A stretch of DNA of 64,000 nucleotides, taken from the NCBI GenBank assembly GCA_964236495.1, contig CAXSBR010000010.1:50656-114655 (forward strand). Direction: 5' to 3'. Source of the DNA: CAXSBR01 sp964236495. Its GTDB lineage: Bacteria > Actinomycetota > Actinomycetes > Mycobacteriales > Jatrophihabitantaceae. Positions 18,186-27,937 of the stretch are shown here, one piece after another; positions within the stretch are counted from its first letter, which is position 1; every line of letters begins with the position of its first letter. The notes under the pieces are model-generated. The model did no database searches. It saw only the letters and a list, made by a program, of their open reading frames with translations, and had not been told where the DNA came from. A program made the translations under genes and the position numbers.

Positions 18186-19525
18186 TGGCGCCTGCTCCGG
18201 CAACGCCTGCCGGGTATCGACGGACGACCCTCACCGCGGCCGAACGGTTACGGCGCAAGGCCAGCAACACCTCGGACCTGCTGCGCTTCGCCACCGCGGG
18301 ATCGGTCGACGACGGCAAGAGCACTCTGATCGGTCGGCTGCTCTTCGATAGCAAGACACTGTTCGACGATCAACTGGAAGCCGTTCAGCGCACCAGCGCC
18401 GCCCGCGGCGACGAACACACCGACCTGGCATTGGTGACCGACGGCCTGCGCGCCGAACGTGAGCAGGGCATCACCATCGATGTCGCCTACCGGTACTTCG
18501 CAACCCCGCGACGCAGCTTCGTCATCGCCGACACACCGGGCCACATCCAGTACACACGCAACATGGTCACCGGTGCCTCGACGGCGGACCTGGCCGTGAT
18601 CCTCGTCGACGCACGCAAGGGGCTGCTCGAACAGAGTCGGCGCCACGCCTTCCTGGTCTCGCTGCTCCGAGTGCCTCACATCGTGGTCGCGGTGAACAAG
18701 ATGGACCTGGTCGACTACAGCGAGGACGTCTTCGAGAGCATCCGGCAGGAGTTCACAGCGTTCTCGACCAAGCTCGACCTGCCCGATGTCGAGTTCATAC
18801 CGCTGTCGGCGCTGCACGGCGACAACGTCGTCGACCGGTCGACCAACATGGACTGGTACCAGGGACCGTCGCTGCTGCATCATCTCGAGCACGTCCACGT
18901 CGCAAGCGACCGCAACCTCGTCGACGTCCGCTTTCCCGTCCAGCTGGTGCTGCGCCCGCGGTCGGCGACCGGCCTGGACTACCGCGGCTATGCCGGCACG
19001 GTGGCCGGCGGTGTTCTCAAGGCCGGTGACGAGGTGGTGGTGCTGCCCAGCGGCTTCACCACCCACATCGCAGGCATCGACACCGCCGACGGTCCGGTGG
19101 AGGAGGCATTCTCGCCGATGTCGGTCACCGTCCGGCTTACTGACGAACTCGACGTGTCTCGCGGGGACATGATCGCCCGCCCGCACAACCAGCCCGAGGC
19201 GACGCAGGACGTCGACGCCGTAATCTGTTGGATGGACGACCGCAGCACCCTGGACACCAGCAGCAAGCTGGTCCTCAAGCACACGTCGCGCACGGTGCGC
19301 GCGCTGGTCAAAGACGTGCAGTACCGCATCGACGTCAACACGTTGCACCGCGACGCCGGTGCGCAGAACCTTGCGCTGAACGAGATCGGCCGGGTCCGCC
19401 TGCGCACGCAGCAGCCCGTCTTCCTCGACGCCTACGCCCGTAACAGATGGACCGGCGCGTTCATCCTGATGGACCAGCAGACCAACGCCACCGTGGCGGC
19501 GGGAGTTGTACTGCCATCCACCTGA
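18185..19525 (+). CDS. cysN: Sulfate adenylyltransferase subunit 1 (GTPase)
   Basis: The GTPase subunit that drives the unfavourable ATP sulfurylase reaction by GTP hydrolysis. 446 residues, EF-Tu-like: P-loop GSVDDGKST (39-47), EREQGITIDVAYR, DTPGHIQYTRNM, NKMDLVDY. It ends after the beta-barrel domains, so this is not the CysN-CysC fusion seen in mycobacteria. No APS kinase, reductase or sulfotransferase lies nearby, so whether this set feeds cysteine synthesis or polymer sulfation is open. Confidence 0.95.
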   Translation: MAPAPATPAGYRRTTLTAAERLRRKASNTSDLLRFATAGSVDDGKSTLIGRLLFDSKTLFDDQLEAVQRTSAARGDEHTDLALVTDGLRAEREQGITIDVAYRYFATPRRSFVIADTPGHIQYTRNMVTGASTADLAVILVDARKGLLEQSRRHAFLVSLLRVPHIVVAVNKMDLVDYSEDVFESIRQEFTAFSTKLDLPDVEFIPLSALHGDNVVDRSTNMDWYQGPSLLHHLEHVHVASDRNLVDVRFPVQLVLRPRSATGLDYRGYAGTVAGGVLKAGDEVVVLPSGFTTHIAGIDTADGPVEEAFSPMSVTVRLTDELDVSRGDMIARPHNQPEATQDVDAVICWMDDRSTLDTSSKLVLKHTSRTVRALVKDVQYRIDVNTLHRDAGAQNLALNEIGRVRLRTQQPVFLDAYARNRWTGAFILMDQQTNATVAAGVVLPST

Positions 19526-19537
19526 CTGCTATACGGT

Positions 19538-19566
19538 TTGTCCGGTTTGCAGAAATCAACTAAGGT
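19538..19566 (+). promoter_or_regulatory. Weak candidate promoter before the GT4 gene
   Basis: TTGTCC (19538-19543), a 17-base gap and TAAGGT (19561-19566) lie 40 bases before the GTG at 19606. The hexamers are only partial matches. The 80-base gap after cysN is large for an operon of overlapping genes, which makes a new promoter plausible. Confidence 0.3.
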
Positions 19567-19605
19567 CGACTGACCGCACCGGATACGACATGGGAAGCAG
19601 GCACA

Positions 19606-20802
19606 GTGCGCATCGCCATGATCGGCACCCGCGGTGTGCCGGCTCGTTACGGCGGCTTCGAGACCTGCGTCGAAGAGGTCGGCAGGCGACTGGTGCTGGC
19701 TGGGCACGACGTGGTCGTGTACTGCCGCACCGTGAAGGGCGGCGAGCCGGCCGATCGTCTTGATTCCTACGAGGGCATGCAACTTGTTCACCTGCCCGCT
19801 GTGCGTTCGCGGGTGGCCGAGACCTTGAGCCACACCGCGCTGTCCGTGGTGCATCTCGTGCTCCGGCGCGCCGATGTCGCCCTGGTGTTCAACGCCGCGA
19901 ACAGTCCGCTGCTTCCGGTGGTGCGGGCGGCGCGTATCCCTGTCGCCACCCACGTGGACGGACTGGAGTGGAAGCGAGCCAAGTGGGGCGGCAACGGTCG
20001 GCGCTACTACCGCCTCGCGGAGTCGCTCGCCGTGCGCTGGTCCGACGCACTGATTGCCGACGCTCAGGGCATCGCCGACTACTACCGCACCGAGTTCGAC
20101 GCCGACACCGACCTTATTGCCTACGGCGCTCCACAGGTCGACCCTGGCGCGCACGACCGGCTCGCCGAGCTCGACCTCCGGCCGGACGCGTACCACCTGG
20201 TCGTGGCACGGTTCGAGGCCGAGAACCATGTCGACGTCATCGTGCGGGGGTACGTGGACAGCTCAGCCCTCCTGCCCTTGATCGTGGTCGGCTCCGCGCC
20301 CTATGCCGACGAGCACACCGCACTAATCCACGAGATAGGAGCGGACGCACGCGTGCGCTTCCTGGGCGGAGTGTGGGACCAGCAGCTACTCGACCAGTTC
20401 TACGCGAACGCCCGCACGTACCTTCATGGCCACTCCGTCGGAGGTACTAATCCCTCCCTGCTTCGAGCAATTGGGGCCGGTACGGCGACGGTCGCCTTCG
20501 ACGTGTCCTTCAACCGTGAGGTCCTTGGCAACGCCGGCCGGTACTTCACCAACAGCGACGACGTCGCCCGCGCGGTCGAAGACGCTGAAGCCGACCCGGA
20601 CGGGACATCGGTTCGCGGCAATGCCCTGCGCATCCGATCGTTGGACTACAACTGGGACGACGTCGCCCGCCGGTACGAGGCGCTGTGTGACCGGCTACGG
20701 GCCCGTTCCGGCCGGCGGCTCTCCAGCCGGCGAATTGCGCCTTCGGCGCAAGTCAAGGCGAAGTTTCGGGCGGCTCCAACGCACAAGGTGGGATCTGAAT
20801 GA
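19606..20802 (+). CDS. Glycosyltransferase, GT4 type with DUF1972 N-terminus
   Basis: A retaining GT-B glycosyltransferase, probably cytoplasmic, adding a sugar to the lipid-linked precursor. 398 residues. The opening MRIAMIGTRGVPARYGGFET is the mark of the DUF1972 group, many of whose characterised members are rhamnosyl- or other deoxyhexosyltransferases. The C-terminal donor domain (about 190-365) contains VGGTNPSLLRAIGAGTATVA and FDVSFNREVLG. The start is GTG 19606. Its stop overlaps the next gene's ATG by four bases. Confidence 0.88.
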   Translation: MRIAMIGTRGVPARYGGFETCVEEVGRRLVLAGHDVVVYCRTVKGGEPADRLDSYEGMQLVHLPAVRSRVAETLSHTALSVVHLVLRRADVALVFNAANSPLLPVVRAARIPVATHVDGLEWKRAKWGGNGRRYYRLAESLAVRWSDALIADAQGIADYYRTEFDADTDLIAYGAPQVDPGAHDRLAELDLRPDAYHLVVARFEAENHVDVIVRGYVDSSALLPLIVVGSAPYADEHTALIHEIGADARVRFLGGVWDQQLLDQFYANARTYLHGHSVGGTNPSLLRAIGAGTATVAFDVSFNREVLGNAGRYFTNSDDVARAVEDAEADPDGTSVRGNALRIRSLDYNWDDVARRYEALCDRLRARSGRRLSSRRIAPSAQVKAKFRAAPTHKVGSE

Positions 20803-21533
20803 CGGCAGTTACTGAGCGCTATACAGACACGCTGGCTCGATTAGGAACGTCGCAGAAATCGGCTAAGGGGGCCCCCGCCTACTCACGTTTCGTTAACCGC
20901 AAGGCCGGACGCTACCTGGCTGCGTGGGCCTATCATCGCGGGTTGACGCCCAATGCCGTCACAGGAATAAGTGCCTGCTTCACCTTCGCGGCGATAATAG
21001 CTTTGGCGCTGGTCGAGCCTACTGCGATCGCGGGCATTCTCATCGGTGTCGGACTGATCTTGGGCTATGCCTTCGACGCCGCAGATGGCCAGCTTGCGCG
21101 GCTCCGAGGTGGTGGCTCGAAGTCGGGTGAATGGCTCGATCACATGGTGGATGCCACTAAGATCTCCGCTCTGCACAGTGCGGTCCTCATCACCGCCTAC
21201 CGGCACTTTCATCTGCAGTCGGTTGCCTGGCTGCTGGTTCCACTGGCATTCTTACTTGTCGCAAACGTTACCTTCTTCGGCATGATCCTTCTCGATTCGC
21301 TACGCCGGATCGCTGCCGGGGGCAGGGTCGTCGTGCTCGCAGCGCCATCGACACTGCGGGCGCTGCTCGTTGTTCCAACCGATTACGGGGTCTTGTGTCT
21401 TGCCTTTCTCCTGCTCGGCGCCCATCACGTGTTCTTCGGTGTCTACAGCTTTCTGGCCGCGGCAAGTTCTGGGTTTCTTGTTCTTGCGGCCGTGAAGTGG
21501 TTCCGCGACGCGAAAGCAATGGACGAGTCGTGA
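20799..21533 (+). CDS. CDP-alcohol phosphatidyltransferase family membrane protein
   Basis: An integral membrane enzyme that condenses a CDP-alcohol with a hydroxyl acceptor. The 244-residue protein carries the complete family motif: D93, D96-G97, A100-R101, G110, D114 and D118 (DAADGQLARLRGGGSKSG then EWLDHMVD). About six hydrophobic segments are present. It is coupled by overlap to the glycosyltransferase before it and to the lipoprotein after it (GTGA at 21530-21533), so it probably decorates or links the glycan rather than making bulk phospholipid. The TagD-like enzyme at 46.3 kb could supply its CDP-alcohol. Donor and acceptor are unknown. Confidence 0.88.
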   Translation: MTAVTERYTDTLARLGTSQKSAKGAPAYSRFVNRKAGRYLAAWAYHRGLTPNAVTGISACFTFAAIIALALVEPTAIAGILIGVGLILGYAFDAADGQLARLRGGGSKSGEWLDHMVDATKISALHSAVLITAYRHFHLQSVAWLLVPLAFLLVANVTFFGMILLDSLRRIAAGGRVVVLAAPSTLRALLVVPTDYGVLCLAFLLLGAHHVFFGVYSFLAAASSGFLVLAAVKWFRDAKAMDES

Positions 21534-22372
21534 GCATCACAGCGGTCAACGGTGTGCGGTCCTCGGGGCGGCGAGGCACTCGTGCGCTTGCCGGGCTGGC
21601 AACGGTGAGCGCTGTCTTTGCCGTCAGCGGCTGTTCCGGCAGTGGCGCTAAGTCCGGCAACTCCAACGGTGCCAATGTGAGCGGCGCGTCTAGCATCGCT
21701 GTGTCACCGACGGCCGCGACCATCGACATTGGCGGGAATACAGACCAGAACCCGAGCGCGAGATCCACGGCACCAGAAACGTCGAGCGTCCCAGCCGGCA
21801 CCGTCCCAGCCGGCACCGCCCCAGCCGGCACTGTCCCAGCCGGCACTCTCCCAGCCGGCACTGTCCGACCTAGTACGCCCGCTACAGCCGAGACGGGTGG
21901 CGCTAGCACCTCAGCGCATGCTCCGACGTCGCGCGGCACACCCGGACCGTCGATTGGTTCGGCTCCGCCGCGGACAACCATCGCGCCGATCCCGGTATCG
22001 CGAACGGCAAATTTCGGTGGCAACGTCAGCGCGCACATTAGTCGAGTACAGGCGATCACTGCCAAAGCCCAAGGTCCAGGGGAGATCACTGGCCCCGCAG
22101 TTGCCCTGACGATCGTGCTACGCAACGGCACTCGCAAGCCGATCGGTCTCGACTCGACCAACGTGACTCTGTCATACGCCGCCGCCCGCACGCCTGGCAT
22201 CCAGATGCTCGGGCCACCAAGCGCGCCGTTTCACGGAGCCGTAGCGCCCGGTAAGAACGCCGATGCGGTCTACGTGTTCACCGTTCCTAAAGCGGACAGG
22301 GCCAGGGTGGACATCCAACTGAGCTACTCGCCTGACGCTCCTGTGGTCCAGTTTTCTGGCGCAGCGGTCTAA
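21530..22372 (+). CDS. Lipoprotein with PAGT repeats, unknown function
   Basis: A 280-residue exported lipoprotein. The N-terminus has a signal peptide with lipobox VSGC (Cys35). It is followed by a Ser/Thr/Gly-rich stretch, then about five PAGT-type pentapeptides (residues 86-113, encoded by a 15-bp DNA repeat) forming a flexible stalk, and a C-terminal roughly 115-residue beta-rich domain (from about RTANFGGNVSAHISRV) that resembles small Ig-like lipoprotein domains of the DUF4352 kind. I do not recognise the family with certainty. It is translationally coupled to the CDP-alcohol enzyme, which suggests a role in handling the product outside the membrane. Confidence 0.8.
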   Translation: MSITAVNGVRSSGRRGTRALAGLATVSAVFAVSGCSGSGAKSGNSNGANVSGASSIAVSPTAATIDIGGNTDQNPSARSTAPETSSVPAGTVPAGTAPAGTVPAGTLPAGTVRPSTPATAETGGASTSAHAPTSRGTPGPSIGSAPPRTTIAPIPVSRTANFGGNVSAHISRVQAITAKAQGPGEITGPAVALTIVLRNGTRKPIGLDSTNVTLSYAAARTPGIQMLGPPSAPFHGAVAPGKNADAVYVFTVPKADRARVDIQLSYSPDAPVVQFSGAAV

Positions 22373-22416
22373 ACCGCGCTAGGCGAGCGGACCTCGATCG
22401 GCGGTTCGTCCTATTA

Positions 22417-22445
22417 GTGACAAAACGAAGATCCTGAGCTAGTCT
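22417..22445 (+). promoter_or_regulatory. Candidate promoter for the PKD/LamG protein gene
   Basis: GTGACA (22417-22422) and TAGTCT (22440-22445) are spaced by exactly 17 bases, 55 bases before the ATG at 22501. This is a good match to the actinobacterial housekeeping promoter. Confidence 0.55.
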
Positions 22446-22500
22446 GTACCGAGCGTCGTGGGCGTTTTTGCCTGGCCAAGGGAACTACCGGGGGATCCAA

Positions 22501-25500
22501 ATGGGGAACAGTCGTGTTCGTATACCTGCAAGAGCGGCCGGAATCGTAGCAATCGGTGCCTTGCTTGCTGGCATGACAGTGGCTTCCCTACCTGCTACGT
22601 CAGCCTCAGCCGAGACGACAACATCTGGGTTGAGCCCGATCGCCACAACGACGGCTCAGAACGTCACTGCCGACGCGTTACCCACCGTGCAGATCGACGG
22701 TGTGGCCTGGTCGCAAGCTGTTTCGGGCAATACGGTCTACGCAGGCGGCAGCTTCGCCAATGCGCGCCCACCTGGTGCGGCGGCCGGCACCAACCAGACT
22801 CCGCGCGCCAACCTGCTCGCCTACGACATCACCACCGGCGCACTGAATACTAATTTCGCGCCCACCCTCAACGCTCAGGCCTTGGCTGTCGCAGTCTCCC
22901 CGGACGGAAGCCGCCTGTACGTAGGCGGCGACTTCACCACAGCCAACGGCGTCGGTCGCAATCGGATCGCGGCGTTCAATACGTCTACCGGGGCCCTCAT
23001 CACCACGTTCAATGCCGGCACTGACGCCAAGATCAAAGCCATTGCGGTCACCAGCACGGCTGTGTACGTGGGTGGCCTGTTCTCGACGGCCAACAACGTC
23101 GCCCGCAGTCGGGTCGCGGCGTTCGATCCCGCCAACGGCGCATTGCTGGCCTGGAATCCAGGCGCCGATTACACCGTCAACGCGTTGACGCTCACACCCA
23201 ACAAGGACAAGGTCATTCTGGGTGGTGCGTTCCAAAACGTGGGTGGCGCCCCCGCGTACGGACTGGCCGCGACCGACCCCAGCACGGGTGCACTGCTCAG
23301 CTGGAACGCAGCCAACACCGTTCGCGACGCCGGCACATCGGCAGCAATCGAAAGTCTGTCTTCCAACGGCACCAGCATCCTGGGCACCGGCTACGTGTTC
23401 GGTGCCGGAGGCAACTTGGAGGGCACCTTCTCGGCGAATCCCGACACCGGCAACATCAACTGGGTGGAGGACTGTCACGGCGACTCGTACTCCAATTTCG
23501 GCGTCAACGGCATTGTCTACGTTGCCAGCCACGCCCATTACTGTGGCAATGTCGGGGGTTTCCCCCAAACCTCCCCGAACTGGACCTTTCACCGCGCGAC
23601 GGCCTTCACCGACTCGGTGACCGGCACGGTCGGACACGACCCCTATGGCTACTACGACTGGTTTGGCACTCCTAGCCCGTCGCTATACGACTGGTTCCCT
23701 GACTTCACCACTGGTACCGCCACTGGCCAGAATCAAGCGAGCTGGAGCGTCTCGGGAAACAGCAATTACGTTGTCTACGGTGGAGAGTTTCCCACCGTCA
23801 ACGGCACCTCTCAACAAGGCCTCGTACGGTTCGCGACGCGCGCGCTGGCCCCGAACAAGGAAGGACCCCGTCTGAGCGGTGCGCGTATGGTGCCTTCGCT
23901 GGCGTCGCTCACCGCGGGCACAGTGCGCGTTTCAATCCCGACTGACTGGGACCGCGACGACACAACTCTGACGTACAAAGTGACTCGGGACAGCGCGGTC
24001 GTCGTTTTCACCGGCACGCGCGACTCGGTTCAATGGAACTTGCCGTCGTTTGGCTTTACGGACACCGGCCTAGCACCTGGCTCAATTCACCGGTATCGAA
24101 TTCAGGTCACCGACCCGTCCGGCAACTCGGTGCTGGGGGACACGGGAACAGTCACGGTCTCCAGCGCCGGCTCTTTGAGCACATACGCACAAGACGTGAA
24201 GCGTGACGGCGCGGCCGACTTCTGGCGTCTGGGCGAGGCCAGCGGCGCGACGTCGTATGACTGGAGCGGTTACGACGACATGACGGCAAACGCCGCGGTG
24301 GTGCGGGGAGCGTCTGGAGCGATCACGGGCGATGCGAACGCTGCTTCCACGTTCGACGGTTCGACGGCATTTGCCGTCAACACCAATCTGCAACCGGGTC
24401 CGAACACGTTCTCGGAAGAAGCGTGGTTTCGCACCACAAGCACGACCGGCGGCAAGATCGTCGGGTTTGGCGATGCGAAGTCGGGTAACAGTAATAACTA
24501 CGACCGTCATCTTTACATGGACCCTGCCGGGCACGTGTTCTTCGGCGTGTATGACAACGCCGGATACACGATCAACACCTCTACCATCCTCAACGACGGT
24601 CAGTGGCACCACGCGGTGGGAACCCTGTCCGCAGCGGGGATGGTGTTGTACGTGGACGGCAAGCGCATTGGTGTGAACGGCGGCGTCACCAAGGGCCAGC
24701 CGTATTCGGGTTACTGGCGCGTGGGCGGTGATAGCTCCTGGAACGGCAACAACTACTTTCAGGGCGATATCGACGAGGTTGCCATCTACCCCTCCGCTCT
24801 GTCGCTCACCCAGGTTCGTACGCATTACCTCGACAGCGGCCGGACCTTTCCCGGCGCGACCGCGCCCGCCGACAAGTATGGCAAGGCCGTCTACAGTGAT
24901 CAGCCCGACGAGTACTACCGGATGGACGACGGGTCAGGCCCGGTGGCTGTCGACTCCTCGGGCAACAGCAACGATGGTTCGTTCTTTGGGAATGAAACAT
25001 TTACAGCGCCCAGCAATGTTTCCGGCCCGACCGGCAGCGCAATCACCTTCGACGGTCAAGAGGGCTCCGGGCTTGCGTCACCGGCTGTTTCCAACCCGAC
25101 CGTCTACAGCACCGAACTATGGTTCAACACCACAACCACCGGCGGCGGCAAGCTGATCGGATTCGGCAGCAGTCCCAGCGGGCGCAGTGGAAGCTACGAC
25201 CGCCACGTCTATATGGAGTCCGGCGGCCAGCTGACGTTCGGCACCTGGAACGGTCAAGCGAACGTCGTCACGAGTGCAGGATCGTACAACGACGGCAATT
25301 GGCATCAGGTTGTCGCTACCCAGGGCCCGGATGGCATGACGCTCTACGTCGACGGCCTGTCCGTCGGCACCAACCCGAACCCCTCCGCGCAGGCCTACGA
25401 CGGCTACTGGCGCGTCGGCGGTGACACCGCTTGGAATGGCACGGCGTACTTCGCCGGCACGATCGACGAGGTGGCTGTCTACTCGACTGCGGAACTTAGT

Positions 25501-27699
25501 GCGACCCAGGTGCTCAATCACTACAACGCCAGCCCGGCTGTAAATCACAAGCCCACGGCAAGCTTCACCTCTACCGAGACAAACTTGACCACCGCCCTGG
25601 ATGCCACCGCATCCAGCGATGTCGAGGGTCCCATTGCCTCGTACGCATGGAACTTCGGCGATGGCGCAACCGGCACCGGCAGCACGACGTCGCACACCTA
25701 CTCGGCGGCCGGCACCTACAACGTCACGCTGACCGTCACGGACAACGGTGGCGCGGTTGCCACCTCCTTCAAGACCGTGACCGTCGTTCGGCTCAACGCT
25801 GCACCGAAGGCCGCCTTTACGCAGACGACATCAGGGCTCCAATTGACGGCTGACGGCGGCACATCGACCGACTCGGACGGCACGATCGCCGGTTACTCGT
25901 GGAGCTTCGGTGACAGCTCGACCGACACCGGCAAGACGACGTCTCACCTCTACGTTGCCGGTGGTACTTACATGGTGAAGCTCACCGTCACCGACGACGA
26001 CGGAGCAACCAACACCGCCAGCCAGCAAATCACCGTAGTGGCGCCTAACGCTGCACCTACCGCCGCTTTCACCTCAGGTGCGGCAGATCTCAAGCTGACT
26101 GCAGATGCCAGCTCGTCGTCGGACCCCGATGGCGATGGGACCATCGCGTCTTACGCGTGGACCTTCGGGGATGGGAGCACCGCGAGCGGCGTCAATCCGA
26201 CGCACACCTACGCCAGTGCGGGAACGTACTCAGTGAAGTTGGTCGTGACCGACAGCGCCGGTGCGTCGGACTCGATCGCCCAGTCGGTGACGGTAACTGC
26301 TCCGAATCAGGCGCCGGTGGCGTCTTTCACCTCGACTACCAAAGATTTGGTCGTTGCGGTGGACGCCTCAGCGTCGAGCGACCCGGATGGCTCGGTCGCT
26401 GGTTACAGCTGGGACTTCGGCGACAACACCACAGGGACCGGAGCGACCCTGAGTCACACCTACGCTGCTGGTGACACGTACACCATCACGCTGACGGTGA
26501 CCGATAACAAAGGCCTGACCACGTCCGTCAAGCACGCAGTGACGGTCTTGCCGGCCAACAAACCGCCGGTAGCGTCGTTCATTTCGAGCGCCAGCGGCCT
26601 CGTTGCGACGTTTGATGCCACCGCGTCGGCTGATCCCGATGGCACGATAATGAGCTACGCCTGGAACTTCGGGGACGGTTCAAACGGCACCGGGGCGACA
26701 CCGCCGTCACACACGTACGCCGCGTCAGGTACGTACTCAGTGGTGCTCACGGTGACCGATGACCGAAACGGAACTACGTCGGTCACTCATTCGGTCACGG
26801 TGGCAGCTGCCGCTGTGAACAAGCTGCCCACGGCGGCGTTCACCTCGACTGTGACTGCTTGGACGGTTGCGGTGGACGGTAGTGCGTCGACGGACTCAGA
26901 CGGGTCCGTGTCCAGCTACGCCTGGGACTTCGGCGACGGGTCCAGCGGCGCCGGCAAATCAACGTCGCACAAGTACGCCGCCTCGGGCAGCTTCACGGTA
27001 AAGCTGACGGTCACGGACAACAGCGGTGGCACCGATTCCGTGACGCATCCGATTGTGACTACCGACTACGCCACCGACGCCTTCGCCCGGACGTCGACCG
27101 GATCACTGGGTTCAGCAGACGTGGGCGGCGCCTGGACTGTCACCGGTTCCACTGCCTACTACTCTGTCGGTAGCGGTACGGCAAAAATGGCTATGACCAA
27201 GGCCGGCAGTGGCCCGACGGCGTACCTCAGTTCGGTATCTGCCCGGGACACAAACTCCACGGTGGATGTTTCGCTCAGTTCGGCGCCGACCGGTGGCGGT
27301 GTGTACCTCGCGCTAACTTCACGTCGGATCGGCACGTCGGAATACCGGTTGCGGTTGCGCCTGCTCCCCACCTCCACCACGCTCTCGATCAACAAGATCG
27401 AGAACGGTACGGAGACCGTCATTAAAACTGTGACGATCTCGGGTCTGACCTACGCAGTAGGTACCAGCCTGCGGATGCGGTTCATGGTCAGCGGTTCAGG
27501 CACGACGACCCTGTCGGGCAAAGTGTGGAAGATCGGCGCTGTGGAGCCGACGGCCTACCAGGTCACCACAACGGACACCACGTCGTTGCTTCAGGCGGCG
27601 GGCGCCGTCGGACTGCAGGCCTACCTGTCGAGCGCCACTGGCACCACGGCTCCGATCACGGCATCGTTCGACAACGTGTCGGTGAAGCCGATCGCCTGA
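22501..27699 (+). CDS. Large secreted protein: delta-60-like propeller, two LamG, six PKD domains
   Basis: A 1732-residue exported protein. Layout: signal peptide 1-38; a beta-propeller-like N-terminal region of delta-60-type repeats (about 55-465, repeated VYVGGxF, with the unusual EDCHGDSYS at 323-331); a fibronectin-like segment (about 470-555); LamG/concanavalin-like domains at about 560-785 and 800-1012; six PKD domains from 1015 to about 1520 (each with WxFGD and HxYxxxGxY); and a C-terminal beta-sandwich domain (1523-1732) that resembles regions in the proteins encoded at 34.9 and 37.9 kb. No LPXTG or membrane anchor is seen. Such proteins act as adhesins or matrix scaffolds that bind glycans. 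ATG 22501 has GGGGGA upstream. The next gene is a shorter paralogue. Confidence 0.88.
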   Translation: MGNSRVRIPARAAGIVAIGALLAGMTVASLPATSASAETTTSGLSPIATTTAQNVTADALPTVQIDGVAWSQAVSGNTVYAGGSFANARPPGAAAGTNQTPRANLLAYDITTGALNTNFAPTLNAQALAVAVSPDGSRLYVGGDFTTANGVGRNRIAAFNTSTGALITTFNAGTDAKIKAIAVTSTAVYVGGLFSTANNVARSRVAAFDPANGALLAWNPGADYTVNALTLTPNKDKVILGGAFQNVGGAPAYGLAATDPSTGALLSWNAANTVRDAGTSAAIESLSSNGTSILGTGYVFGAGGNLEGTFSANPDTGNINWVEDCHGDSYSNFGVNGIVYVASHAHYCGNVGGFPQTSPNWTFHRATAFTDSVTGTVGHDPYGYYDWFGTPSPSLYDWFPDFTTGTATGQNQASWSVSGNSNYVVYGGEFPTVNGTSQQGLVRFATRALAPNKEGPRLSGARMVPSLASLTAGTVRVSIPTDWDRDDTTLTYKVTRDSAVVVFTGTRDSVQWNLPSFGFTDTGLAPGSIHRYRIQVTDPSGNSVLGDTGTVTVSSAGSLSTYAQDVKRDGAADFWRLGEASGATSYDWSGYDDMTANAAVVRGASGAITGDANAASTFDGSTAFAVNTNLQPGPNTFSEEAWFRTTSTTGGKIVGFGDAKSGNSNNYDRHLYMDPAGHVFFGVYDNAGYTINTSTILNDGQWHHAVGTLSAAGMVLYVDGKRIGVNGGVTKGQPYSGYWRVGGDSSWNGNNYFQGDIDEVAIYPSALSLTQVRTHYLDSGRTFPGATAPADKYGKAVYSDQPDEYYRMDDGSGPVAVDSSGNSNDGSFFGNETFTAPSNVSGPTGSAITFDGQEGSGLASPAVSNPTVYSTELWFNTTTTGGGKLIGFGSSPSGRSGSYDRHVYMESGGQLTFGTWNGQANVVTSAGSYNDGNWHQVVATQGPDGMTLYVDGLSVGTNPNPSAQAYDGYWRVGGDTAWNGTAYFAGTIDEVAVYSTAELSATQVLNHYNASPAVNHKPTASFTSTETNLTTALDATASSDVEGPIASYAWNFGDGATGTGSTTSHTYSAAGTYNVTLTVTDNGGAVATSFKTVTVVRLNAAPKAAFTQTTSGLQLTADGGTSTDSDGTIAGYSWSFGDSSTDTGKTTSHLYVAGGTYMVKLTVTDDDGATNTASQQITVVAPNAAPTAAFTSGAADLKLTADASSSSDPDGDGTIASYAWTFGDGSTASGVNPTHTYASAGTYSVKLVVTDSAGASDSIAQSVTVTAPNQAPVASFTSTTKDLVVAVDASASSDPDGSVAGYSWDFGDNTTGTGATLSHTYAAGDTYTITLTVTDNKGLTTSVKHAVTVLPANKPPVASFISSASGLVATFDATASADPDGTIMSYAWNFGDGSNGTGATPPSHTYAASGTYSVVLTVTDDRNGTTSVTHSVTVAAAAVNKLPTAAFTSTVTAWTVAVDGSASTDSDGSVSSYAWDFGDGSSGAGKSTSHKYAASGSFTVKLTVTDNSGGTDSVTHPIVTTDYATDAFARTSTGSLGSADVGGAWTVTGSTAYYSVGSGTAKMAMTKAGSGPTAYLSSVSARDTNSTVDVSLSSAPTGGGVYLALTSRRIGTSEYRLRLRLLPTSTTLSINKIENGTETVIKTVTISGLTYAVGTSLRMRFMVSGSGTTTLSGKVWKIGAVEPTAYQVTTTDTTSLLQAAGAVGLQAYLSSATGTTAPITASFDNVSVKPIA

Positions 27700-27937
27700 C
27701 CACCCGGTGTGATGTCGGCCGATCACTTTGTCGGTCCCAGCTCGATTCGCCTTAGCCCATCCTGCTAAACACCGCGGGGTGGGTTTCGGCATCTTTCCTT
27801 GATCAAGTAGGGTAGTATGGGTTGATAGTCCGAGTTTGTGGGTTGCGACGATCCGTTTTGGATCCTATTCTCGCGGAACGCACACCGAGGACTATCTGCG
27901 AGGAAGTCCGGAACGGCATCGTGCGGGGGAGCAAAGC

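Noticed and set aside
22678..23637. 320-codon frame antisense to the propeller region
   Set aside because: It is a shadow of repeated propeller codons; no ribosome site or known domain.
27798..27807. Palindrome CTTGATCAAG upstream of the second propeller gene
   Set aside because: A single 10-bp palindrome with no repeat or promoter spacing to support a function.
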